From contig WQZK01000141.1 in NCBI GenBank assembly GCA_009780765.1, forward strand, positions 1-5,370: a stretch of DNA of 5,370 nucleotides. Reading direction: 5' to 3'. The DNA is from Defluviitaleaceae bacterium (GTDB lineage Bacteria > Bacillota > Clostridia > Lachnospirales > UBA5962). Under the pieces are notes generated by a model. That model saw only the letters and a list, made by a program, of their open reading frames with translations, was not told the origin of the DNA and ran no database searches. The position numbers were made by a program, and so were the translations under genes. Numbering within the stretch: the stretch's first letter is position 1; every line of letters begins with the position of its first letter. This document shows positions 1 to 4,222 of this stretch, one piece after another.

Positions 1-99
1 CTAGAGGCACTTTTTGGATATTTATACCTTAAAGGTGATATTAACAGGATTTTAGAGCTGTTTGAAATTTGTATAAACATAAAGGAGCAAAGCACGTGA
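1..99 (+). CDS. mrnC: Mini-ribonuclease III, C-terminal end (partial)
   Basis: The first 32 codons are open in frame 1 and end at TGA 97-99. The peptide contains EALFGYLYLKGDINRILEL, which matches the last helices of Mini-III, the dimeric RNase III-like enzyme without a double-stranded RNA-binding domain that matures 23S rRNA ends in Gram-positive bacteria. The 5' part, including the catalytic acidic residues, lies outside the window. The identification rests on this short match plus the position directly before rlmB, which is the Bacillus gene order (cysS, mrnC, rlmB, rae1, sigH). The stop overlaps the GTG start of rlmB by 4 bases (GTGA 96-99), so the two genes are probably translationally coupled. 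Confidence 0.8.
   Translation, partial: LEALFGYLYLKGDINRILELFEICINIKEQST
81..98 (+). promoter_or_regulatory. Ribosome binding site that fixes the rlmB start at GTG 96
   Basis: AAAGGAG at 81-87 lies 8 bases before GTG 96-98. The same frame is open further upstream to a TTG at 69-71, but that codon precedes the Shine-Dalgarno site and has no good site of its own. GTG 96 is therefore the better start and gives the 4-base GTGA overlap with the mrnC stop. Confidence 0.8.
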
Positions 100-890
100 A
101 AAAGAATTTTTCAAGAGATACAAGAGATAAAAGAAGAGAGTTCCGCGAAGAGGATGAATTGTTATTAATTGGCAGAAATGCCGTTTTAGAGGCAATTAAT
201 CACGATAAAACTATTGACAAAATATTTATCAAAACTGGCGAGGCAGAAGGCTCGGTTAAAGCTATCGTTGCTAAAGCTAAAGAGAGAGGCATTGTTGTTT
301 CTGGTGTTGCAAAAGAAAAACTAGACGAAATGGCAGGCGGTATTCCGCACCAAGGCGTTATTGCAACAAGGCCAGCTAAGGAATATGTGCAAGTTGAAGA
401 TATTTTAAATATAGCAAAGGCTAGGGGAGAAGACCCTTTTATTTTGATTTTAGATGGAATTACAGACCCACATAATTTTGGTGCAATAATTCGTACGGCA
501 GAAGCCTCTGGTGTTCATGGAATTATTATTCCTAAGCGTCGTTCTGTTTCAGTTTCTGGCGTTGTTTCTAAAACTTCGGCTGGTGCTATTGAGCATTTGT
601 CAGTGGCTAGGGTTACTAATCTTCCTATGGTTATTGAAGGTTTGAAAAAGGCTGGCGTTTGGGTTGCGGCTGGCCAAATGCATGGCAAGCCTTATTATAA
701 AGAAAATTTAACAGGTGCTATTGCTCTTGTTATAGGTGGCGAAGGTGAAGGCGTTTCTAACCTTATTGAAAAAAAATGCGATTATAGAATAAAAATTCCT
801 ATGTATGGGAAAATCACGTCATTAAACGCATCGGTTGCGGCTGGGCTTTTGATGTATGAGGTTGTTAGACAAAGGAATTTTCTAGGGTGA
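96..890 (+). CDS. rlmB: 23S rRNA 2'-O-methyltransferase, RlmB/TrmH (SpoU) family
   Basis: This 264-residue SAM-dependent methyltransferase is expected to 2'-O-methylate a guanosine in the peptidyl-transferase region of 23S rRNA (G2251 in E. coli numbering). A basic N-terminal tail of about 20 residues precedes the SpoU substrate-binding domain, which opens with GRNAVLEAI (about 26-34). The trefoil-knot catalytic domain follows with all three family motifs: motif 1 DPHNFGAIIRTAEASG (N127, R133), motif 2 GGEGEG (214-219) and motif 3 IPMYGKITSLNASVAAG (S242, N244). Length is close to Bacillus YacO/RlmB, with a slightly longer charged N-terminus. It overlaps mrnC upstream and rae1 downstream by 4 bases each, within an RNA-processing operon. 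The family call is very safe; the exact target nucleotide is inferred from orthology. Confidence 0.93.
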   Translation: MKKNFSRDTRDKRREFREEDELLLIGRNAVLEAINHDKTIDKIFIKTGEAEGSVKAIVAKAKERGIVVSGVAKEKLDEMAGGIPHQGVIATRPAKEYVQVEDILNIAKARGEDPFILILDGITDPHNFGAIIRTAEASGVHGIIIPKRRSVSVSGVVSKTSAGAIEHLSVARVTNLPMVIEGLKKAGVWVAAGQMHGKPYYKENLTGAIALVIGGEGEGVSNLIEKKCDYRIKIPMYGKITSLNASVAAGLLMYEVVRQRNFLG

Positions 891-1405
891 TTGAGTATTT
901 GCTTGTAGATGGCTATAACATAATATTTGCTTGGACTGTTCTTATTGATTTGGCAAATGATAGTCTAGAAAATGCTAGACTAAAACTTTTAGAGCTTTTA
1001 AGTAATTATCAAGGATTTACAGACATAAAAATCATAGTTGTGTTTGATGCACATAAAGTTAAAGATAACACTGGGCTTGAATATCAAGATAATAATATTA
1101 GTGTTGTTTATACAAAAGAAAACGAGTCGGCCGATATGTATATTGAAAAAATGGTGCTTGGCTTTTCAAAAAAACATAAAGTCCGAGTTGCAACTAACGA
1201 TAGCCTTGAACAAACAATGATTATGGGTAGAGGTGCTTATAGAATTTCTGTAAAAGAATTATACTTAGAAATTACCGAAGCTAATAAAAAAATACAAGAA
1301 AATTATACAAAAAAACGCCCAATTAAAAATAATACACTTCTAGATAATGTTGATGAAAAAACTAGAAGATGGCTTCTTAAAATGCGTCTGGAAAAGGGGG
1401 ATTAA
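887..1405 (+). CDS. rae1: Rae1/YacP NYN-domain ribosome-associated mRNA endonuclease
   Basis: The 172-residue product is a PIN-like NYN-domain protein. In Bacillus subtilis the orthologue Rae1 enters the ribosomal A site and cleaves mRNA during translation. Visible signatures are LLVDGYNII (D8, N11), VVFDAH (D54), the acidic run KENESADMYIE (E80, D83) and ATNDSLEQ (D105), which together supply the metal-binding carboxylates expected of the fold. The C-terminal third is a charged helical region ending in a KTRRWLLKMR segment, comparable to the tail of YacP. The length matches the 170-residue Bacillus protein. The start is GTG 887-889, overlapping the rlmB stop as GTGA. The Shine-Dalgarno site is weak, so translation probably depends on coupling to rlmB. 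Gene position between rlmB and sigH supports the call. Cleavage specificity cannot be read from the sequence. Confidence 0.9.
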   Translation: MIEYLLVDGYNIIFAWTVLIDLANDSLENARLKLLELLSNYQGFTDIKIIVVFDAHKVKDNTGLEYQDNNISVVYTKENESADMYIEKMVLGFSKKHKVRVATNDSLEQTMIMGRGAYRISVKELYLEITEANKKIQENYTKKRPIKNNTLLDNVDEKTRRWLLKMRLEKGD

Positions 1406-1411
1406 GCCTTG
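1394..1411 (+). promoter_or_regulatory. Ribosome binding site and TTG start of sigH
   Basis: AAGGGGGA (1394-1401) overlaps the last codons of rae1 and lies 7 bases before TTG 1409-1411. The resulting N-terminus fits the SigH family, and no ATG or GTG upstream in this frame is better placed. A TTG start with a G-rich site that overlaps the upstream gene suggests that sigH translation is tuned and partly coupled to rae1. Confidence 0.75.
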
Positions 1412-2029
1412 ACTTTAAAAAATAAGTATGAAAAAATTTCTGATGAAGAAATTATTGTAATGGTTAATAATAATGACGAGCATGCAATGGAATATATTAT
1501 AACAAAGTACAAAAACTTAGTTAAAATAAAGGCTAGGGCTTATTTTCTTATAGGTGCAGATAAGGAAGATATTATCCAAGAGGGCATGATTGGTTTATAT
1601 AAAGCTATCAGAGATTTTAAACATGAAAAAGAAGTTAATTTTAATACATTTGCAGGTATGTGTATCACAAGGCAAATAATTACGGCAATAAAAACCGCAA
1701 CAAGACAAAAACATATGCCGCTTAACTCTTATATTTCTTTAAATAAATCTGTCTATGATGAAGAGGAAAGGCAATTTATAGAAGAGCTAATACCAAAAAG
1801 TGTTTCTAATCCTGAAGATTTGTTGATAAGCGAAGAAGATAAAATTTACATAGAAGAAAGCCTCTTAAAGCATCTTTCAGGGCTTGAAAATGAGGTGTTA
1901 ACGCTTTATCTTGACGGTAATAGTTATTTTGAAATTGCTGAAAAAACTGGCAAAGATGAAAAAGCTATCGACAATGCAATTCAACGTGCAAGAAAAAAAG
2001 TTGAAAAAATTATTAAAGAAAAGGCTTGA
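1409..2029 (+). CDS. sigH: RNA polymerase sigma factor SigH (Spo0H)
   Basis: The 206-residue product is the alternative sigma factor that directs RNA polymerase to early sporulation, competence or transition-phase promoters. Region 2 spans about residues 24-105. The core-binding segment reads DIIQEGMIGLYKAIRDF (54-70) and the -10 recognition segment contains CITRQIITAIKTATRQKH (85-102), nearly identical to Bacillus Spo0H and diagnostic for this subgroup. A short acidic linker follows. Region 4 spans about 156-203, with LTLYLDGNSYFEIAEKTG as the start of the -35-binding helix-turn-helix. Length is slightly below the 218 residues of Bacillus, mainly from a shorter N-terminus. It is the last gene of the mrnC-rlmB-rae1-sigH run, 3 bases after rae1. 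No terminator follows; a promoter for the next gene begins inside its stop codon. SigH suggests a spore-forming or sporulation-derived lineage, although the gene also occurs in some non-sporulating Firmicutes. Confidence 0.95.
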   Translation: MTLKNKYEKISDEEIIVMVNNNDEHAMEYIITKYKNLVKIKARAYFLIGADKEDIIQEGMIGLYKAIRDFKHEKEVNFNTFAGMCITRQIITAIKTATRQKHMPLNSYISLNKSVYDEEERQFIEELIPKSVSNPEDLLISEEDKIYIEESLLKHLSGLENEVLTLYLDGNSYFEIAEKTGKDEKAIDNAIQRARKKVEKIIKEKA

Positions 2030-2054
2030 CTACATAGTATATTTATGTTAAAAT
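2026..2054 (+). promoter_or_regulatory. Sigma-A type promoter for the acetyltransferase gene
   Basis: The -35 box TTGACT (2026-2031) and -10 box TAAAAT (2049-2054) are separated by exactly 17 bases. The -35 box overlaps the sigH stop codon (TGA 2027-2029). Transcription would begin near 2061, giving a leader of about 45 bases before the ATG at 2105. Both boxes are 5 of 6 to consensus. Confidence 0.75.
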
Positions 2055-2071
2055 TTAGGCTGGTTTATGTG

Positions 2072-2091
2072 TGTTAAATTCATTTTTAACA
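2072..2091 (+). promoter_or_regulatory. Small hairpin touching the acetyltransferase ribosome binding site
   Basis: TGTTAAA (2072-2078) and TTTAACA (2085-2091) can pair as a 7-base stem with a 6-base loop. The last paired base is the first A of the AAAGGAG site (2091-2097). The stem is A/T-rich and weak, so any effect on ribosome access or mRNA stability is a guess. No larger riboswitch fold is visible in this short leader. Confidence 0.25.
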
Positions 2092-2104
2092 AAGGAGCAA
2101 AGGC

Positions 2105-2599
2105 ATGAATATTGAAGTAATTCCAGCAGAGAAATTACAAAAATCTGTATTAAGGCAATTGATGGAATTATACTGCTACGACTTTTCAGAGTACACAAAT
2201 GCAGATGTTGATAAGCATGGGTTTTATGGATATTCACACTTAGACGTCTACTGGAGTGAAAAAACAAAGCATCCATTTTTCATTAAAGTTGATGGTAATT
2301 TTGCAGGTTTCATACTGGTTAGCAAGTCTTGCAAATATACTACCAATGAAAAGGCCCATAGTATTGCACAGTTTTTTGTTATGAGAAAGTACCGAGGAAA
2401 TAATGTTGGAAATTTTGCGGCAAAGTATATATTCGACTTATTTAAAGAAGAATGGGAAGTTAGAGTTATTCATACAAACAAGCCTGCACTCCTTTTTTGG
2501 CATAAAGTTATAGAGGAATATACAAACGATAGCTTCACTTTACATTCAGAACTTAATTCTGAATGGGATGGAATTGGCTATACCTTTTATAGTAGATAA
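2105..2599 (+). CDS. GNAT-family N-acetyltransferase
   Basis: This 164-residue protein has the layout of a GCN5-related acetyltransferase, which moves an acetyl group from acetyl-CoA to an amine; the substrate is unknown. The N-terminal half carries YDFSEYT (about 25-31), a Gly/Tyr-rich stretch and a beta strand PFFIKVDGNFAGFILV (57-72). Motif A follows: AQFFVMRKYRGNNVGNFAAKYIF, with the CoA-pyrophosphate loop at R97-G102. The usual fourth-position glycine of the RxxGxG loop is N100. Motif B is recognisable as HTNKPALLFWHKVIEEYT (about 123-140). It resembles the small predicted acetyltransferases grouped in COG5628, but that assignment is from memory. AAAGGAG (2091-2097) lies 7 bases before ATG 2105. 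It has its own promoter (2026-2054) and two stop codons in a row (2597-2602). No terminator follows, so transcripts may read into the tRNA-Thr gene. Confidence 0.85.
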   Translation: MNIEVIPAEKLQKSVLRQLMELYCYDFSEYTNADVDKHGFYGYSHLDVYWSEKTKHPFFIKVDGNFAGFILVSKSCKYTTNEKAHSIAQFFVMRKYRGNNVGNFAAKYIFDLFKEEWEVRVIHTNKPALLFWHKVIEEYTNDSFTLHSELNSEWDGIGYTFYSR

Positions 2600-2648
2600 T
2601 AAGTATTTTACGTTTTTGTAGTTTACAGTTAGTATTATTACTTTATAG

Positions 2649-2721
2649 GCTCTCATAACTCAGCAGGTAGAGTAACGCCATGGTAAGGCGTAAGTCGTCG
2701 GTTCGAATCCGATTGAGAGCT
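2649..2721 (+). tRNA. tRNA-Thr (anticodon GGT)
   Basis: A full cloverleaf can be drawn. Acceptor stem GCTCTCA (2649-2655) pairs with TGAGAGC (2714-2720). D stem ACTC/GAGT encloses AGCAGGTA. Anticodon stem ACGCC/GGCGT encloses ATGGTAA, with GGT at 2682-2684. The variable loop has 5 bases, and T stem GTCGG/CCGAT encloses TTCGAAT with one G-T pair. The first two acceptor pairs, G-C and C-G, are known threonine identity elements. The discriminator is T2721 and no CCA is encoded, so a CCA-adding enzyme is needed. It reads ACC and ACT codons. The upstream 2600-2648 region contains only a poor promoter candidate (TTTACG 2607-2612, TAGTAT 2630-2635), so it may be read through from the acetyltransferase gene. 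Confidence 0.95.
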
Positions 2722-2764
2722 TTTATAACCCTTTTAAGTTAAAATAAAAAATCAATTTTAGGGG

Positions 2765-2793
2765 TTGACAATTGCAAAAAATTAGTGTATCAT
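2765..2793 (+). promoter_or_regulatory. Strong sigma-A promoter for the glycine tRNA unit
   Basis: A perfect -35 box TTGACA (2765-2770) is separated by 17 bases from TATCAT (2788-2793), 5 of 6 to the -10 consensus. Transcription would begin near 2800, about 22 bases before the first tRNA-Gly. The promoter lies between tRNA-Thr and the two tRNA-Gly genes, so they need not share one transcript. No terminator or further promoter is evident until 3216, so the unit probably includes the 60-codon gene. Confidence 0.8.
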
Positions 2794-2821
2794 ATATAAG
2801 TGGTTTAAAACTTAATAATAT

Positions 2822-2892
2822 GCGGGTGTAGTTCAATGGTAGAACGTCAGCCTTCCAAGCTGAACACGAGGGTTCGATTCCCTTCACCCGCT
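2822..2892 (+). tRNA. tRNA-Gly (anticodon TCC)
   Basis: Acceptor stem GCGGGTG (2822-2828) pairs with CACCCGC (2885-2891). D stem GTTC/GAAC encloses AATGGTA. Anticodon stem TCAGC/GCTGA encloses CTTCCAA, with TCC at 2854-2856. The variable loop is short (4 bases), and T stem GAGGG/CCCTT encloses TTCGATT with one G-T pair. T73 as discriminator is typical for bacterial tRNA-Gly. No CCA is encoded. It reads GGA and, by wobble, GGG. Only 7 bases separate it from the next tRNA, so both must be cut from one precursor. Confidence 0.96.
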
Positions 2893-2899
2893 TTTAAAT

Positions 2900-2971
2900 G
2901 CACGAATGGCTCAGTGGTAGAGCATCGCCTTGCCAAGGCGAGGGTCGCGAGTTCGAATCTCGTTTCGTGCT
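2900..2971 (+). tRNA. tRNA-Gly (anticodon GCC)
   Basis: Acceptor stem GCACGAA (2900-2906) pairs with TTCGTGC (2964-2970). D stem GCTC/GAGC encloses AGTGGTA. Anticodon stem TCGCC/GGCGA encloses TTGCCAA, with GCC at 2932-2934. T stem GCGAG/CTCGT encloses TTCGAAT with one G-T pair. The discriminator is T2971 and CCA is not encoded. It reads GGC and GGT, so with the preceding tRNA the pair covers all glycine codons. Seven T residues (2971-2977) follow its 3' end directly; they might cause partial termination, but there is no separate hairpin. Confidence 0.96.
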
Positions 2972-3025
2972 TTTTTTATTTAAATTAAAAACAATATTAT
3001 TCAAAAACAAAGGAGAATTTTAGTT

Positions 3026-3208
3026 ATGAATGAAAATACTAATCCAAGATGGCATGATTTTGTAGATAACGAGCTTGTTGAGTTTTTTAAAAAGTATGAC
3101 CTTGAAAAACTAACCGCAGATGATGGAAATGGTAATAAAGTAAAATTAAGCATAACAAAAGATAATGATATTAAAGTTGAGCAATCTTCTGTAACTTTAA
3201 GAAATTAA
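3026..3208 (+). CDS. Small hypothetical protein, 60 residues, downstream of tRNA-Gly genes
   Basis: I do not recognise this product. AAAGGAG (3009-3015) lies 10 bases before ATG 3026, a convincing initiation site, and a strong terminator follows the stop, so it is very likely a real gene. The protein is hydrophilic and rich in Asp, Glu, Asn and Lys. Residues about 9-29 (WHDFVDNELVEFFKKYDLEKL) can form an amphipathic helix with a hydrophobic Phe/Val/Leu face. A glycine-containing turn (DDGNGN, 32-37) and two alternating segments, KVKLSITK and IKVEQSSVTL, suggest a beta hairpin. There are no cysteines, membrane segments or signal peptide, so it should be cytosolic. No promoter of its own is evident, so expression probably comes from the tRNA promoter at 2765. 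A role in tRNA or translation would be a guess from location alone. Confidence 0.75.
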   Translation: MNENTNPRWHDFVDNELVEFFKKYDLEKLTADDGNGNKVKLSITKDNDIKVEQSSVTLRN

Positions 3209-3215
3209 TAATTCA

Positions 3216-3253
3216 ACCAAGAGTTGCGAAAGTCAACTCTTGGTATCTTTTTT
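3216..3253 (+). terminator. Intrinsic terminator after the small gene
   Basis: ACCAAGAGTTG (3216-3226) and CAACTCTTGGT (3234-3244) form a perfect 11-base stem with loop CGAAAGT, followed by ATC and six T residues (3248-3253). This is a strong Rho-independent terminator that closes the tRNA-Gly and small-protein unit. The tail is less ideal because three bases separate the stem from the T run. Confidence 0.9.
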
Positions 3254-3267
3254 ATATACTTTTCTTT

Positions 3268-3276
3268 TGATATAAT
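3268..3276 (+). promoter_or_regulatory. Extended -10 promoter for the second methyltransferase gene
   Basis: TGATATAAT (3268-3276) is a perfect TGnTATAAT extended -10 element. At 17-base spacing the -35 position (3248-3253) is just the T run of the preceding terminator, so this promoter would rely on the extended element. Transcription would begin near 3283, about 20 bases before the ATG at 3304. Confidence 0.65.
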
Positions 3277-3303
3277 TTATCTAAATGAAAGCAGGTTAAT
3301 ACT

Positions 3304-4026
3304 ATGTCTATAATAAATTCTACTACTAATTTTAGAGTGCTACAGTGGGGCAAATTAAAGAACAAAATACATAGAGATAAGCAAAAACTCTTTATTGTAG
3401 AAGGTTATCACCTTGTTTCGGAAGCTTATAAGGCAAATTGCTTAAAAGAAGTAATCTCAACAGAGAAAAATAATACTTTTAGCGTACCGTCATATCAAGT
3501 AACATATGATGTTATGGAAAAACTATCATCTCTAGCAACACCCACTAAAGTTTTAGGAATTTGCTATCAAAAAGAAGAAAGTCATTACGGAAACAATATA
3601 TTGCTTGTAGATCAAATTCATCATCCCGGCAACCTTGGTACTATTATTAGAAGTGCAGTTGCTTTTAATGTTGATACAATTGTGCTAAATAATAGTGTTG
3701 ATGTGTATAACCAAAAAGTAGTTCAGGCAACGCAAGGCATGATTTTTCACATAAATATTATTAAATCTCCTATAAAAGACTTTATTTTAACACTTAGAAA
3801 GCAAAATTATCAAATTATTGGCACAGATGTAAAAGATGGTTTAAGTTTGAATTCTGTCAAGGCAAATAAAAAACGAGCTGTTTTAGTTGGCAATGAAGGT
3901 GATGGGGTAGGAGATGAATTATTAGATATATGCGATATTAAGGTAAATATTAAGATGAATGAAAAGTGTGAGTCTTTAAATGTTGGAGTAGCTACAAGTA
4001 TAATTTTATTTAACTTATCACTTTAA
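3304..4026 (+). CDS. TrmH/SpoU-family RNA 2'-O-methyltransferase (YsgA-like)
   Basis: This 240-residue SAM-dependent RNA methyltransferase is a paralogue of the RlmB protein in this window. The N-terminus matches the SpoU substrate-binding domain seen in YsgA/TsnR-like proteins (LFIVEGYHLVSEA, 29-41). The knotted catalytic domain follows: motif 1 HHPGNLGTIIRSAVAF (N110, R116), motif 2 GNEGDG (196-201) and motif 3 with ESLNVGVA (223-230). The expected catalytic and cofactor residues N, R, E, S and N are present. Three positions differ from the usual pattern: H107 where DPGN is normal, Q141 where an Arg normally starts the RAS.GA segment, and K217 in place of the proline of the IPM segment. The RNA target is unknown. 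ATG 3304 has a modest GCAGGT site about 8 bases upstream. It stands alone between a terminator and the remnant at 4045, with its own extended -10 promoter. No terminator follows it. Confidence 0.9.
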   Translation: MSIINSTTNFRVLQWGKLKNKIHRDKQKLFIVEGYHLVSEAYKANCLKEVISTEKNNTFSVPSYQVTYDVMEKLSSLATPTKVLGICYQKEESHYGNNILLVDQIHHPGNLGTIIRSAVAFNVDTIVLNNSVDVYNQKVVQATQGMIFHINIIKSPIKDFILTLRKQNYQIIGTDVKDGLSLNSVKANKKRAVLVGNEGDGVGDELLDICDIKVNIKMNEKCESLNVGVATSIILFNLSL

Positions 4027-4044
4027 TATGATAGGCTCTATAGA

Positions 4045-4222
4045 ATGAAAAAGAAAGACTACTTTGAATTAAGCAAGTTAGATCAACTATTAATAAATTG
4101 ATTTATTACGATTCTATAAAATACGAATTATTGAGAGAATTGCATATGATCTAGGCAGGAGCAAAAGTATAGTTAATTTAAAATTTAAAAATGAGGAGGA
4201 ACTATCATTAAAACATTTTTAA
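4045..4222 (+). pseudogene. Broken frame resembling an IS30-type transposase N-terminus
   Basis: ATG 4045 opens an 18-codon frame (MKKKDYFELSKLDQLLIN) ending at TGA 4099-4101. The +1-shifted frame is open from 4097 to TAA 4220-4222 and encodes IDLLRFYKIRIIERIAYDL followed by GRSKSIVNLKFKN. Joined by a one-base shift near 4096, the peptide aligns by eye with the start of IS30-family transposases: an L(T/S)...I..LL segment, then a helix-turn-helix ending in an IA..LGRSKS element. The canonical STISREIKRN continuation is only loosely kept, and the rest of the transposase is absent. The frame runs through the ribosome binding site and first codons of the ABC gene. I read it as a decayed, truncated mobile-element fragment; a small damaged regulator with a similar helix-turn-helix is possible. 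No database comparison was made. Apart from this, 4027-4192 shows no terminator or good promoter. Confidence 0.45.
4193..4209 (+). promoter_or_regulatory. Strong Shine-Dalgarno site before a probable ATT start codon
   Basis: GAGGAGGA (4193-4200) lies 6 bases before ATT 4207-4209, the spacing of a normal start. The ABC frame has a stop (TGA 4192-4194) immediately upstream of the site, and no ATG, GTG or TTG lies between that stop and ATT. ATC 4204-4206 is the only other near-start codon, and its spacing is too short (3 bases). The next standard starts, GTG 4309 and ATG 4333, would delete the first membrane segment. Confidence 0.6.

Noticed and set aside
69..95. Upstream TTG start for rlmB, adding nine residues.
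   Set aside because: It precedes the AAAGGAG site at 81-87 and has no good ribosome site itself; GTG 96 has correct spacing and the GTGA overlap with mrnC.
1038..1220. A 60-codon + strand frame inside rae1.
   Set aside because: It is a shifted reading of the conserved Rae1 coding region, with composition typical of an out-of-frame translation.
2055..2276. Open frame of 73 codons on the minus strand.
   Set aside because: It lies opposite the promoter and the well-supported acetyltransferase gene, has no recognisable motifs and no convincing ribosome site, so it is a chance frame.
2971..2977. T run after the last tRNA-Gly as an intrinsic terminator.
   Set aside because: There is no separate hairpin; only the tRNA acceptor and T arms precede it, and similar shorter T runs follow the other two tRNAs. 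The clear terminator is at 3216-3253.
4064..4093. Possible promoter for the ABC gene (TTGAAT at 4064, TATTAA at 4088).
   Set aside because: Both boxes match consensus at only 4 of 6 positions with an 18-base spacer, no better than chance in such AT-rich sequence.
4039..4118. Inverted repeat TATAGAAT (4039-4046) / ATTCTATA (4111-4118) flanking part of the transposase-like remnant.
   Set aside because: Eight A/T-rich bases separated by 64 are expected by chance here, and they do not bracket the whole remnant as element ends would.
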